From Uloborus plumipes (lineage: Eukaryota; Arthropoda; Arachnida; Araneae; Uloboridae): a stretch of 64,000 nt of DNA. A program made the translations under genes and the position numbers. The stretch covers positions 107,536 through 171,535 of the forward strand of contig JAXGGA010001057.1 of the NCBI GenBank assembly GCA_038373865.1, written 5' to 3'. Below the pieces are notes generated by a model, which made no database searches, was not told the DNA's origin, and saw nothing but the letters and a program-made list of their open reading frames with translations. Shown here one piece after another: positions 24,830-36,289 of the stretch (within the stretch, counting starts at the first letter, position 1; each line of letters begins with the position of its first letter).

Positions 24830-25200
24830 ATGCATTAACTGCTAAAGCTGAGGTTTAACTGTCTCCAGGGCCTACTCAACTGGTAAACCACATCTGTGGT
24901 ACGTATGGTGGACCGTGGGGTGTAATAAAATTTAATGTACAAATTAAGTTACAATGGAAATCAAAGAAAAATAAGTTAGTGAACCAATTTCTGTGTTGTT
25001 ACCGAAATTAGATCACCTTACGCAAGTCTTGTAATGATTGTAAAAAAAAAAAAGAAAAAAAAAAGAAAGGAAGACCATCGTTTGGTGATTGATAAGAGGA
25101 AATTGAACTCATAAACGTGAAAGGACAAATACCCTTTTCAAAAATAGATGATCTTTTTGAATAGTAAGATATTCAGTTCATAATCTATGGCGCACGGATA
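24830..25200. other. Unassigned intronic/intergenic stretch
   Basis: Contains a purine-rich A/G tract at 25040-25075. No gene or element end is visible before the SINE target duplication at 25201. Confidence 0.35.
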
Positions 25201-25529
25201 CCTGCAAATTTTATCACTTCTCATTTCACATACTCCAGGGTCCCCCGTACCTACCACAACTCGTGGTTTAACCGGGATAGGGCCCTGAAGAGCGCTCTGT
25301 TCTTTTTTTGAAAAGACCAAGGGTCGAGCAAACCCTTTGCCCAGCAGCCCCAGAGGTATCGTTTCACTTGGAGGACTTTGTGGCTACGACATTTTTAACG
25401 TCCCCCAGCCACCATTAATCAAGACGGTGGATCTTTGATCGGCTGTGATAGAACCCGGGTCTCTCCGGTCCCGAGTCCGACGCCTTACCGATCGGGCTAC
25501 CGCGGCTCTATGCCCTGCAAATTTTATCA
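25201..25529 (-). mobile_element. tRNA-derived SINE with perfect 16-bp target duplications
   Basis: CCTGCAAATTTTATCA occurs at 25201-25216 and again at 25514-25529, bracketing a GC-richer body on the minus strand. The head reads GCCGCGGTAGCCCGATCGGT, like a tRNA acceptor and A box, then an anticodon-like loop CTCGGGA, and a B-box-like GGGTTCTATC near 25450. A tRNA-unrelated body and a short GAAATGAGAAG tail follow. The length of about 297 bp is usual for arthropod SINEs. Perfect duplications show a recent insertion mobilised by a LINE. The anticodon loop would read CGG (Pro) if intact; that is inference. Confidence 0.88.
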
Positions 25530-26844
25530 ACTAAAGACTCCAAGTCGAAGGCTGCTATCCTAACACCTGACTAAGCTAGGCACTTTGAGAGAAAAATATT
25601 TAGTTCGACGTAAGTCCCCGCCGAATTTCCGCAGATAATGTTCTTGTAATTGATACCGTTATTTCAATAAAAAACTATGCTATTTAGATGGCATTTTGTG
25701 CCTGCAAATTTTGTAAGGATATAACGGAAAAAAATGAAACAGATTTTGGAAAGAGGAAAATCTACTCTTCCATCATTGGAGCTATAAAAATGTGAAGGTC
25801 ATTTATTAACAAAATAACAAGGAAGAAGTTAAGCTCCAAGCTTAACTGTTAATCCTAGGGATCTCCGCCTATTCTCACTGCCGCTCACTAATCCCCGAAG
25901 ATTGCTTTACAGTATAATTTGATTCATGAAGGTTCAAAGTGCCTGTTCAGAAGAATAAGAGTGGAGAGGAGTGGTTAAGGAGAATAATAAGTGCCTGTTA
26001 AGAAGAGATCAATATACGCCTTGCCATTAAAGCAAAATAAAAATCCGACTCCCTCTTCTGTAGAAAATAGAATTTTAATAAAAAAGTCATCATGATTAGA
26101 AAAATATTCTGATCCGAAGGCAAAAAGTACTTCTACTAAAGTACTTGTAAAAATATTAAATTAAAAAAAAAAACATCAAAGAGCACCCCTCTTCTTGGAT
26201 CCTAGCTAACCTTTACTAAATTGTACAGATGTAGAAGCAAAACGACTATTTCTTGAGTTCAAAAAATTGTTTTCAGTTTCCTGGTTTCTAGTAATGTTTT
26301 GCTCTCTGGGATTGAATTAAGCTTAGCTTGGGACTTTTGCTAAATGAGAAACGAGCTTTTATCTGCTGTTCTAATAACAGGATATGCTCGAGAAACAAAG
26401 TGCAGCTCTTTTACCCCGATTGAACTTCGTTTTTGAACCCAACAGCACTCTCCATTTTGCATAGAGCTCTCTGAGGCTCCAAGCCATCTACAATCTCTTA
26501 GAAGGGATGGAAAATCGTTGTCCTGCATGCTTGTCGACCGGAGGTGAAAGCAAAACTTATTAATCTGCTAAATTAACTTTGAACTTCTAATTAAAATGTA
26601 ATACATTCGTCAGGGCAAATGGCATACAGGAATAAAAACTTAATCTGCAGCGAAACAAAAAAAAAGTTTCCTATTTCATGTTACAATTAAGATGGGAAAA
26701 ATTAAATCTAGAAAAACATTTTCTCCCTTAAAATTTTAATTTAATTCGCAAGACACGAAAGCAAAGCAGGTTTTGACATCGATATCTACACCGATATAAA
26801 ATTCAAAAGTTTAGTAATACATACACTTAAAAGAATTTTGGCAT
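25530..26844. other. Unassigned DNA in the predicted GPCR2 intron
   Basis: No element termini or gene are recognised. Open frames such as 26340-26528 are short and without motifs. Confidence 0.35.
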
Positions 26845-27168
26845 TTACTTTTTGTAACAAATTAACAAAGTTTGGCAGCTTTTGTCTGTATAAGTGTTTG
26901 ATAGAAGCTGACGTCGAATGTTTGTTGGTGGTGATAATGCATAGGTACCCAAACTATTTATCATACCAATGTACATTATACGTGAATTGGTGAGGGTAGC
27001 ACCAGATAAAGTTCGAGCTCTGAGTTTTTCACGCTCATATTCAGGAACTTTACTGCCATGGAAGGTAAAGATCAGTTTCTGCAAGAACAAATTTTTGAGG
27101 TATTTGGAGAAACGCGTTTTTGCTTCTATGCTAACAGCAGTATTCATTTTCTGCGTTCTAGATGACAT
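26845..27168 (-). CDS. Unrecognised 107-residue open frame
   Basis: Starts with MSSRTQKMN and is basic in its first half (KYLKNLF, YEREKLRAR), with no signal peptide or membrane segment. It lies on the minus strand about 140 bp after the predicted GPCR2 exon 1 donor, so it would be intronic. The homologous place near GPCR3 has no counterpart. Frame length alone is weak support in this composition. It may be chance, an exon or a transposon remnant. Confidence 0.2.
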   Translation of the reverse strand: MSSRTQKMNTAVSIEAKTRFSKYLKNLFLQKLIFTFHGSKVPEYEREKLRARTLSGATLTNSRIMYIGMINSLGTYALSPPTNIRRQLLSNTYTDKSCQTLLICYKK

Positions 27169-27309
27169 ATTATAAAATTTGAAATGTCTTAGAGCGGTCT
27201 AATTGAGGATAAAATTTTATACGTACATATAATGTACCAATCTATGAACTTGTACCAAATTTTGCACTGCGCAAGTTCTTTTTGATTATTTAAAATACTT
27301 TTCACTTAC

Positions 27310-27447
27310 CTCAAGCAGATCAGTATCTTAAAAAAAATCAAGGATGAAGAAAACCTCTTCAAAGTTGGTTCAGTTTTCCATAAAACAGAAATGATAGTCT
27401 TCAAGAAATCGAGCTTCTGACTTGCTTCTCCTCGGAAAAAGACCATA
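27310..27447 (-). other. Predicted noncoding exon 1 of GPCR2
   Basis: Minus-strand sequence begins about 26-30 nt downstream of the conserved TATA block and ends with TTGAG followed by GTAAGT, a consensus donor (exon end 27310). It is homologous to the block at 50.92-51.06 kb that lies upstream of GPCR3. Splicing to the acceptor at 20315 would remove about 7 kb. The transcript start is inferred from TATA spacing only. Confidence 0.5.
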
Positions 27448-27469
27448 ATCACGAAAAACCGATACCGTA

Positions 27470-27522
27470 GTCTTTTATAATCGGTTATGCATCGAGCACG
27501 CAGGTGGTTTTCAACTTCATCT
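27470..27522 (-). promoter_or_regulatory. Conserved TATA-type promoter of GPCR2
   Basis: Minus strand: AAAACCACCTGCGTGCTCGA, then TGCATAACCGATTATAAAAG. The GPCR3 block at 51086-51125 matches it almost base for base (CCACCTGCGTG-TCGATG, AACCGATTATAAAA). Homology continues upstream to about 27790. A TATA box in both copies with a donor about 165 bp downstream supports a core promoter rather than a random repeat. Confidence 0.6.
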
Positions 27523-27799
27523 TCAAATGTAGCTCAAGAAGCAGATGGATAGCTTATTTTTGTAAGATATTTCTCAATAATAAATTTATGAGTTCCTGTT
27601 CCTTTTCTCTAAATTTTGTTAAATCCTAAGATTGACCTCATGTTCCCCACGCAATAAGGTTCAGTATGAATAAGTAAAAACCTTTACTTTATGGGAACTC
27701 TTTTCATCTTTACCGATTGCTTTGGAGATGTTTCTTTCGTTCTATTAGATGAGTTTAAAAGCAAGATTAAGTAAGTAATGAATCAATTCGAATAGCATT

Positions 27800-28856
27800 T
27801 ATTGTGTAAAAAATACTTGCAAACCCTCTTAAGCATTTCTATGTCTTTTGTTGGATTAGACAAAAACTAATGTGAAGAGCGGGAGGGGGTATAAATACAG
27901 ATAAATATAACATTTAGGGTAAATCTGGGAGTTTAGTTGAACTTTACTTTGAAGCTGTGAGAAAACGTCATGTTTCATATAAAATAAAATAAATCATGCT
28001 GTGTTTTGGAATGGTTATCATACAGCATGTCTACAGTAACAAAATATGTATAAAAAATAATTGATATTTTTAACATTTTTTTTCTCTAAAACATTACTTT
28101 GCTGCCCTTCACTCCAATGTCCAAGTAGGACTTGTGCGGGAGTTATGCTACTTCTTTCATAAAAGGATGAAATAATAAATACCTGAAATCATTTAAAAAT
28201 GAGAACATATTTAATGATTTTGGCAGCATGAGCTTGATACTGCCTTGGCTATCATCAATATCTAATCGTCCCGTGTGGGGGTCCTTATCTGATTTCACCT
28301 GATTAAAAATTATATTTATTATCTTTTTTCACACTTTTAAAACATGCTCTTTTATTTGATTTATTCGCATTCTTAGGCGAAGGATACTGCTGTTTTCTTA
28401 ATTGTGTGTCACTATCACGTTGGTAAGTCTCGGATGTGCTTAGTAGGTGATGACCGTTTTAGACTACTAGTGCCAGGTTTTTTTAGGTTGTATATTGAGT
28501 TAAAGTATGCTAATACTTTTGCACCCTTTTTTGCTATGCTTCTGGTGCCAGTACTTAAGTATACACAAATGCGTAAAATGAATTATCGAAAAGGTCTTTG
28601 TTGTTAAGAAAAAGAAAGAAATGTTTATAACTTTAATCAAGTACAAAAAATTTGTTTCAGTAATATGAAGTTTAGTAACATAGTTAAGTAAGTTATGGTT
28701 AAATATAGTTTAATTTCAATAAAAGCGGTATCTCTTACGAATAAATTGCTGCATGAATACCGGAATGCGGTGCAGCATGTGTCCAATATCATACGGTTTA
28801 GAAATCGCATATCGCAGTTCTGCTCTTGTAAAAGAAAATGACATATTTCTAAACAG
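27800..28856. other. Unassigned DNA upstream of GPCR2 promoter
   Basis: No gene is supported. The open frame at 28404-28607 has no recognised motif. Confidence 0.35.
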
Positions 28857-29022
28857 AGGGGAGACCGGAGCTAGTTGACATAGTTTTTACTTCTCGATTT
28901 TTCTAATTTTTTCTGTTATACTTATGATAAAAGTAATTTATACATCTGATAGGGCAACATCTTAGCAAAAATCAATCACTAGGAACATTATCTAAAGTTC
29001 ACTGGGAAACTCATGAAAAATA

Positions 29023-30562
29023 CACTGCTCAAAACAATTAAAAGATATTGTAAGTTTCCTATAAAAATGGGTTTAAACATTTTTTAACATTTTTTTTTTT
29101 GCATAAAAGGGAAGAAGAGAGTTACAAATGTAAATTTTGCTCATTTCCAAACTTCATAGTATGCAAATTTTGAGTTAGACGTCGAAAACGACTCTTTAGC
29201 TGTAGTCAATGAAATTTCACTCTCACTTTACTTTAAGATAAGGCAGAAAAGTGATCGACGTTCTATAAGAGCATTGTTCATATGTGTGCCATGTCTCAAC
29301 GAAGACATTTGACCAATTCAGCAGCTTCTAGAGTTGTTGGCAGACTAGAGGGAGGCCAAACACAAGCCGAGGTAGCGGAAGCCATTGGAGTATCTCTAAG
29401 TGTAGTTTCCAGGGTCTGGGACCATTTTCTAGAGACTGTAAGTGCTGACCATAGATCAGGACAAGGACGTAGACCAGCTACAACGCCCAATAAAGACCGC
29501 TATTTAGCTTTATAGACTCGGAGGCACCGAAATATGAGTGCCACTCAACTGCAACGACAACTTTGCTCTGCTGCTGACACCCGTGTTTCAACACAAACTG
29601 TTCGAAATTGACTCCACGTCGTTGGCATGTATGCCAGTCAACCAATGGTGTGTGTCAGATTAAGTGCAAGTCGCCATCGTGCCCGTAGAGAGTGGGCAAC
29701 GGAGCATGTTAGTTGAGGAAGAAATGAGTGGTGCAATTTACTGTTCTCTGATGAGTCCCGTTTTTCCCTTCATCCTGATAATAAGCGGGTTTTCATCTGG
29801 AGGGAACGTTGCACAAGAAATAATCCAGTATTTGTGAGCAAAAGTGTCATATTTGGTGGTGGAGGTGGGTTGGTATACGCTAGCATTTCCATTGATGGTC
29901 TACCGACCTCCATATCTTCCGGAATGGAACTCTGACTGGTCATAGATGTGGGGATGAGATCCTCAGACTTATCGTCGTCCCTTACGCTGCAGCAATTGGA
30001 GATGACTTCAAGTAAATGGAAAACAATTGGAGGCCACATCGTACTTACTTGGTGAATGATTTTCTTTTTGAAGAAGAAATCGTACGTTTGGAATGGCCAG
30101 CGTGTTCTCCGGACATGAACCCAAAGCATGTTTGGGACATCCTAGGAAGACAAGTGGCTGTACGCCTATCACATCCAGAAACTCGAAAGAGCTCTTCAGG
30201 AGGAGTGGGGCAGAATGCCCCAGCCCCTCAACACCCTCATGCCCTCATTGTGTTCATGCCTCACAGAGGTTTAACATTGCTTCCCCGGATACTAGCTGTC
30301 CGGGGAAACCATACCCTCTACTAAAAGTGGTTTTCTTCAAAGGAAACCGTATTTTTCATTTGTTTTTCTAATTTTCAGAAAATGCATTTTTCCCTTTTGT
30401 ACCTAAAAGCTGAATTAAAAGCATTTTTTTCTGCCAAACTAATGTAATTTCTATCTCTTATAGCTTACTACGTGTAGTCGATCATGTATCAATCAACCAA
30501 AATGGTCTTTAAGTGCAAAATCTACCCAAAATCTCAATATCCTGTAATCGTTTTGAGCAGTG
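29023..30562 (+). mobile_element. Tc1/mariner-superfamily element inserted in pogo-like copy 2
   Basis: The termini CACTGCTCAAAACAATTAAA and the complement of CGTTTTGAGCAGTG are inverted (about 27 bp with few mismatches), flanked by TA on both sides (29021-29022 and 30563-30564). Copy 1 of the host repeat shows the empty site with a single TA at about 119-121. The element carries one decayed transposase gene. It is full length, with inactive coding capacity. Confidence 0.92.
29282..30265 (+). pseudogene. Tc1/Tc3-type transposase pseudogene
   Basis: The first 77 codons are open and encode the paired-like helix-turn-helix: RVVGRLEGGQTQAEVAEAIG, then VSRVWDHF, and an RSGQGRRPATT linker. After a stop at about 29513 the frame continues with NMSATQLQRQLCS, a stop replacing a tryptophan or arginine codon near 29609, then FSDESRFSLHPDN near 29746 with the first catalytic Asp. 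Later parts are shifted. In the third catalytic region (about 30096) WPACSPDMNPKHVWD lacks the usual IE, so the catalytic acidic residue is lost. It is therefore inactive, though the N-terminal DNA-binding part is intact. Confidence 0.85.
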
Positions 30563-31950
30563 TATTTTTCGAAGGCTCCTCAACAGTGCCAACTTACCCC
30601 GTAGTCGGGGTAAGTTGGCAGATGTATCGGGGTATGTTGGCATAACATTGTTTGAAATAATAATTTGCAGCAATGTAACAATTTTTTATTTTTACATATT
30701 TATTTAAATAGTAGATTATAAGATAATATTAAAAACAAAGTTTTAAAAAACATGTATCAGCATTGTAGGCAGGTTTCAACTGTTTCATGTCAACTGCAAA
30801 AAAATGGGTTCTTACTCATCTGAATGGAGAGGTAATCTTCCCCAGAACTTTGTTGTTGGGGTGCTCTGGTCACTTCCAATACTTTGTACTTATCACCATA
30901 GTGGAGACTGAAAAGTCCTTTTTATTGACTTGAAGTATTTGCCCTGGATATTTGCGGCCCGATACTTCGCTACCGCATACTCACCTAATCAGCTCAAACA
31001 GCAATATTTAATGCTGTCTCATCTAAAAGGGGGTGGGGGTAGGAAGTTGGGGAAGACCAGATCAGGTAGAAATGGCTTATCTTTATTTTCATCATTGTAC
31101 TGAGGAAACAAGAAATCATAGCTATCCTCACTATCAGCATACGGTATAGCATCAGACAAAGGCTCACCAGTTTCAATGCTACTAATATCTTCCTTCTTTG
31201 AACGTTTTTTTGCAATATTCTTTGACTTAGTAGTCATCGTTTTTATTTTTTTCTTTGTCCCTTTAATGTAAAGTGTTTTTATTTTATTTTCTCAGCTTTT
31301 TCTTTTGCCAGTTCATTTTCAACTGGAGTGTCGGTTCGGATTGTACAGTGCCTCCTCTTTTTTCCTCTGGTTTTCCGTTTTACAAGGATCTGCTTTTGGA
31401 AAAGGATGAATGTTTTCAGTGGTCACAAGTCGACATGTTTTGGAGGAGCGGGTTGCACTAGTGAGAAGTATAGGTACACTCCTTTCAACGCTAGCAATAG
31501 GGAGATTTTTAACACTAGTGTTACCCCTAACCAGAAGTAGGAACATTTTCAACACCAACATTACCCGTACTAGTAGAAGGGACAGCAGGTAGGTCTGTGT
31601 AGGTATCTATAACTATGCGATATCACTCCCACATCATGGTGGGGTTAATTTGGCATAGATCGTTGGCCTATGCCGAGATACCCCAAGCTGACTCTTCCAA
31701 CTATAACCCCAAAGGCACTTTTTGGAAAACATGGTTTCCCTTCTCAAAATACAAACGACTGGGAATACAGTAACTGCATTAATACCGAGGCTATTAGTCA
31801 CAGTATCCACCATAAACTTGGAATTCTTGAACAAAAATAGCCGGAAAATACCAAAAAGGTTTGACACCGTACGGTGCAAAAAGGCTTCAAGTGCACGTTT
31901 AACTTGCGTAAACGTGGCCGTTGTTAATACGTAAACATGCCCTATCACCT

Positions 31951-33621
31951 TGTTCGGATTTATTTTTAACGTGCAACAAAATTAAAAAAATTATTTATAT
32001 ACGAATACTGTTCTCAACAAGGATAAAGTTCTGCTAATATTGATACATTTTTTTTTCTAAGTATTCTTGGTTCACAATAAGCTGTAATAAGTTCAACACA
32101 GAATTTAATCAAATCGGCAGAAAACAGGTTATCCTTCCCCAAATACCCAAATCAAAGCTCCTCTCCAAATCAAAGCTCGAGGGACTCTAAGAAACTTATA
32201 AGAGTACTTGTTAGGGAGCAGCATCAATCTGTTACGACTGGTGACACATCAATTATAACACGTTTCGGCAAAACGCATTTTAACACTAGGTGTCTAAAAG
32301 TTTTGGGAAGAAAAGGAAGATCTTAACTCAAACTAACGAATGTAGAGCTAGATTGAGGTAATAAGGTCTACCTACGGCAGATTTCAAAGAAAATAAAAAC
32401 TATGGATATGAATCAACAAATTGTAATATTAACAAAAACATAGAGATCCATTACTATCAGAAACTGGCAAAAAATTGCCACTTTTGCCGGAAACAATCAC
32501 GAAATTAAACATCTTTAAAAATCAGGTAATTAGATCTTATTATGCAATAGTCAGATAATAAGGCTTAAAATTTTGAGATCCAAGAACATAATCTTAAATA
32601 ATCAAAATAAGCTTCTAACAATGAGATCAGTATAATATCTATGCATCACTCATGCTTAAATTCTCCCAATTGACGACAAATTTATTTATTTAACTGACGT
32701 CATGGCACTCACAAATATTTTTCTCATCGGCTGTAAATTCAAAGCATTTCGCATGATACCAATTGCCGGATTAATGTATTAAGGGTTCCAGAGTGTTTGT
32801 TTGGGGGTTTTATCAATTGTTTTATCTTGTGCTGTCCATATGGAGGAAATTGGGGTTATTGGTCAGTGGGAAACACGAGGTAGCGAATTTTTGTCATGAC
32901 ACCAGTTGCAGGGGAGCTTTAAATTCTGTTAATAAATACGGAGCAAAGCTATTTCTGGAATAGCATGCGGTTTCAATGGATGTAAATCATTGTCTTAAAA
33001 GCCGCTTGTAATGTTAACATGGGTCATGTATTTGGACCAGACACTTAAAAGAAAAATATGTTGTTTGGGGAGCAGCGTGATGTAGGTATGAGGACAATAT
33101 AACAATTGATAAACAGTCGTAATTACTTTTTAACATCCATAACATAATGGGAAATAAATAAATTAATTCCAAAACTGACAAATATTGGTTAAAAAAACAA
33201 TGGAGAATAATAAGACGTACGTTCAATTTTGGTAGGCCTTATTACCCGCTTACAACGCGTATAAAGAAATACAAAAAAGTTCAAGCCTTGGTTCACAATA
33301 TACTACGTCCACGATCATGGATGTGATTGTTTTTTGACTTTTTAATTTAATTAATTTCTCAATAAGAGTAAGTTTTTTTTTGATACAAACTGTTGATACA
33401 AACCAGAAAATAACGATATCGTAGCCATTGATTTGATTATCCATTTTCTTCTGATTTCCCTCTAAACCCAATTGAGTCCCCCCCCCCCCCCCAGCAAGAC
33501 TATCTAAATAGATTATCAATTCCTCAAATGTTCTCTCACAGCCATCAGCTTTCTTGCCATTTCCTCTGCAGTTCCCAACCGGCTCAATGGAGAAATGGCC
33601 TGTAAGAAAGCAGCCTGAATA
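31951..33621. other. Unassigned stretch including a poly-C tract
   Basis: No gene is supported. A 14-base C run lies at about 33479-33492. A minus-strand frame (33250-33687) crosses the end of the mariner element, so part of it is transposon sequence. Its remaining Gly-rich reading comes from the C run. Confidence 0.35.
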
Positions 33622-34859
33622 CAGGGTGACAAGAAATAACTTGGACAAAGTTTCAAGCCAAATATCTGTAAATACCACTAAATTCATAATGATATCGTGA
33701 TAGGAAATAGATCCTAGAAAGCTGCTAAATAGGTATAAGTAAGTTAGTTGGGATAACTATTATGATTCATAAACGATCTGCCATACGTTAATTACATAAG
33801 TAAGAAATTAAAATATGTGAAATTGTTCAACGATTGAAAGTGGCTAAGCGGAGGGTTTCCTACTCAATTAAAAAGTTGAAAAAACTCGAACACGATGGTG
33901 ACACGTCAGGAAAAAGGATAAAATGCACAGTTAACACATCAAGAGACCAAAAAGTGATCCAAAAGTGAGTTCAACAAAATCCTATGATTTCAATGAGAAA
34001 GGTTGCTAGAGGGGTGAATATCAGTAGAGAAACCACTCTTTTGATGGTAAGAGTTGAGCTTGATCTTCTCCCTTACAAAATGAAAGAGACTCAAAAGCTA
34101 ACAGCCAAGAACAAACGCACAAGAGTTCAAAAAAGAAGTTAACTGTTAAAGCGGGCCGCAGTTGATCGATGGCAAACATTGATCATCACAGATGAGAAAC
34201 TGTTCTCAATTGAACAAACTTAAAATAGCCATAATGATAGGGTTTGGTCAGCAGAAGCACCTGGAGCTTCTTGATTTGTTGGCGGCGTCCACAACCCCTA
34301 TCTGCAATGGTTTAGGGTGGGATATGGGCAAGTGGGAAAAACCACTTGTTTTTGTTGATAATAATTAATCAGATGACATACCAAAAACTCATTTTGGAAG
34401 ATGTTGTCTTACCTTGGTTGCAAAAGATGAACCTTCCAACAGGATTTTGCACCTGCATACAGAGCACACTCAAGATTGATCCAAGACACATTTTCCGCAC
34501 TTCATTGGAGCTCGAGAATGACCCCCGTATTCCTCAGATTTGAACCCAATGGATTATTCTGTTTGGTCCATTGTGGAGACAAGGGTGTGTACTAAACCTC
34601 ATAAAACTTTGGCATCCCTACAAAAATCCCCATGAAAGGAAAAGGATAAAATATCAATAAATGAGATGCTGCCCTTAGACGCAAATTTTGTGACACGTCT
34701 AAAGCTCTGTATCAATGCTAAAGGTAGCCACTTTAAAAACGTTTAAATATATTAGACAAAATAATGTATTCATACTTATTTTGAAGTTTTGTTTCAATAT
34801 TTTATTAGTATTAAAGTTATAATGTACAATGTGTGTCCAAGTTATTTCTTGTCACCATG
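33622..34859 (+). mobile_element. Mariner-type element, full length, decayed
   Basis: The termini CAGGGTGACAAGAAATAACT and the complement of AGTTATTTCTTGTCACCATG match over about 26 bp with one mismatch, flanked by TA (33620-33621 and 34860-34861). The length of 1238 bp is normal for mariners. One transposase pseudogene lies on the plus strand. Confidence 0.92.
33836..34740 (+). pseudogene. Mariner transposase pseudogene
   Basis: In order, across stops and shifts: a DNA-binding segment with KRRVSYSIKKLKKLEHDGD; IITDEKLFSIEQ at about 34185 with the first catalytic Asp; NDRVWSAEAPG near 34230; ILEDVVLPWLQKM near 34396; FQQDFAPAY near 34438 with the second Asp; SDLNPMDYSVW near 34533 with the third Asp; and a C-terminal TKRLKLCI-like end near 34690. 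All three catalytic Asp codons are present in their own frames. The DLNPMDYS form resembles DDxD mariners. Several stops rule out function. Confidence 0.8.
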
Positions 34860-34967
34860 TAAAAAGGAAGAGACTGGATCTTTACTTGGGAGCCAATTAT
34901 GTTAGAAAAACTACCTCTAAAGCTTACTCATTTCTCAACCGCTCTCCTTCTGCCACCAAATTCCTTT

Positions 34968-35389
34968 ACTGCAAAAAATAAACTATTGTTTGCACAGTAT
35001 AATACTGGCAGCAGAGGTTACAGTTTAAAACTGTAAAATGAACAGCAATATACTGTAAAATAAGCAATTTTACTGTTTATTAAAGTAAAGCAGCAGTTTT
35101 AGTTTACCACAATTTTATAGTTCATTACCACAAAATTAGCTATATTATACTGTAAAAATAACATTATACTACTGGCTGCAGAGGTTCCAGTTTAAAACTG
35201 TAAAATGCACAGTAATAAACTGTAAAATAAGCAATTTTACAGTTTATTACTGTAAAATTAGTAATTTACTGTTTATTAGTGTAAAATTAGCAATTTTGTA
35301 TTTTATTACTGTAAAATTAGCAAGTTTTAGTTCGTTACTATAAATTTAGCTGTATTATACTGCAAAAACAACATCTATTTTTTACAGTG
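34968..35389. mobile_element. CACTGTAAAAAAT-type MITE, copy 1
   Basis: The ends are near-inverted (CACTGCAAAAAATA at the left; complement of TTTTTACAGTG at the right), about 40 bp. The GTATAATACTGGCAGCAGAGGTT block is repeated twice (about 35000 and 35160). The interior is an array of ACTGTAAAAT, TTTACAGTTTATTAC and AAATTAGCAATTTTAC units. Copies at 55415-55740 and around 61340-63469 share ends and units. The superfamily is not identified. Confidence 0.75.
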
Positions 35390-35469
35390 CTGTTACTTTC
35401 TCCATAGTTCCTCATTTATTTGGAAGTCACTTCTTATTTTCAGATGTCTATCAAGAAAACAACTATAGA

Positions 35470-36070
35470 GGTCATTCCATGGAAATGTCAACCTCAGCCG
35501 AAGAAAAAAAAATACCAAAGTGAAAAAAGTGTCAATAAATTATTAAATAAATAAATAAAAATCATACAACATAAGAAGTAAAAAAAAATTGAAAAAGTAT
35601 TGTAATTATCACTGAGATTAGCCATAATAAATAGTTTGTACTGTGTCTACTGCTTGTTTTTCGATGGTTACGTTGGTCACACTCCTTGAGTAAAAGTGAC
35701 ACTTCAGTCTAAAAAAAAAATTAAGATTTAATAAATGTGTTTTATATTTTTAAAAGCCAACTTTACACATTTTTCAAATATATCATTCAATTTTTAACAC
35801 TTGCTTAACTTTGAGAAATTTTTGCCTCACAACATGAGCATTTATTTTCAGGGTTGCAAAAATGTTACGTTAGTCACGCTGCTATTTTGGTGGGAAAAAT
35901 ATCTACTGTCAGAAATTTTGTTTTAAATTCTTAGCAGAAATGATACATAGATACCATGTACGTTGTAAATCCACCAGCATAACTAAAATATATTTTTTAT
36001 AATTTAAGTTACAAGTAAAAACAGTTACAAGATCAGCTCTGAATGTTACGTTAGTCACGATAGAATGACC
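35470..36070. mobile_element. 601-bp element with GTTACGTTAGTCACG iterations
   Basis: Inverted ends GGTCATTC and GAATGACC are flanked by a perfect 5-bp ATAGA (35465-35469 and 36071-36075). Inside, GTTACGTTAGTCACG or a close variant occurs at about 35667, 35865 and 36044. The short TIR with a 5-bp duplication does not fit Tc1 or hAT. Related end fragments are seen at about 49147 and 49603. Confidence 0.65.
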
Positions 36071-36289
36071 ATAGAACAGAAGAGAAAGCTTCTTTGCTCC
36101 CACATTTTGTATCACTGTTTCATAATGAGCAGCGAATTATTTTAATATTTTCATACTTGACTTTTTTCATTCACTGAATGATATAAATACTGATTTCATA
36201 AGTAAGATTTCAAACAGAATTAAAAGAGAAAAATTCAGTGTTTGCCAATAACAGCCAAAAATTAAACTTAGAAAACCCTGTATAACATT

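Larger units (their letters stand above)
28857..31950 (-). mobile_element. Pogo/Tigger-like DNA transposon, copy 2 (split by a Tc1-type element)
   Basis: The left end near 28859 reads GGGGAGACCGGAGCTAGTTG and is the inverted match of the copy 1 right end (GGGGAGACC on the minus strand at 3190). Homology to copy 1 runs through the CCAACTTACCCC palindrome at about 30590-30620, the transposase tail on the minus strand (31019-31561), and the 31620-31830 segment. The right terminus was not found, so the end is approximate. The Tc1-type insertion at 29023-30562 separates the first 165 bp from the rest. Confidence 0.65.

Noticed and set aside
25440..25513. Functional tRNA gene
   Set aside because: The tRNA-like head is the 5' part of a SINE bounded by 16-bp duplications; the T-arm and acceptor 3' half do not close as a tRNA.
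33250..33687. 145-codon minus-strand frame with a Gly run
   Set aside because: Its start lies inside the mariner terminus and the Gly run is a translated poly-C tract; no splice or domain support.
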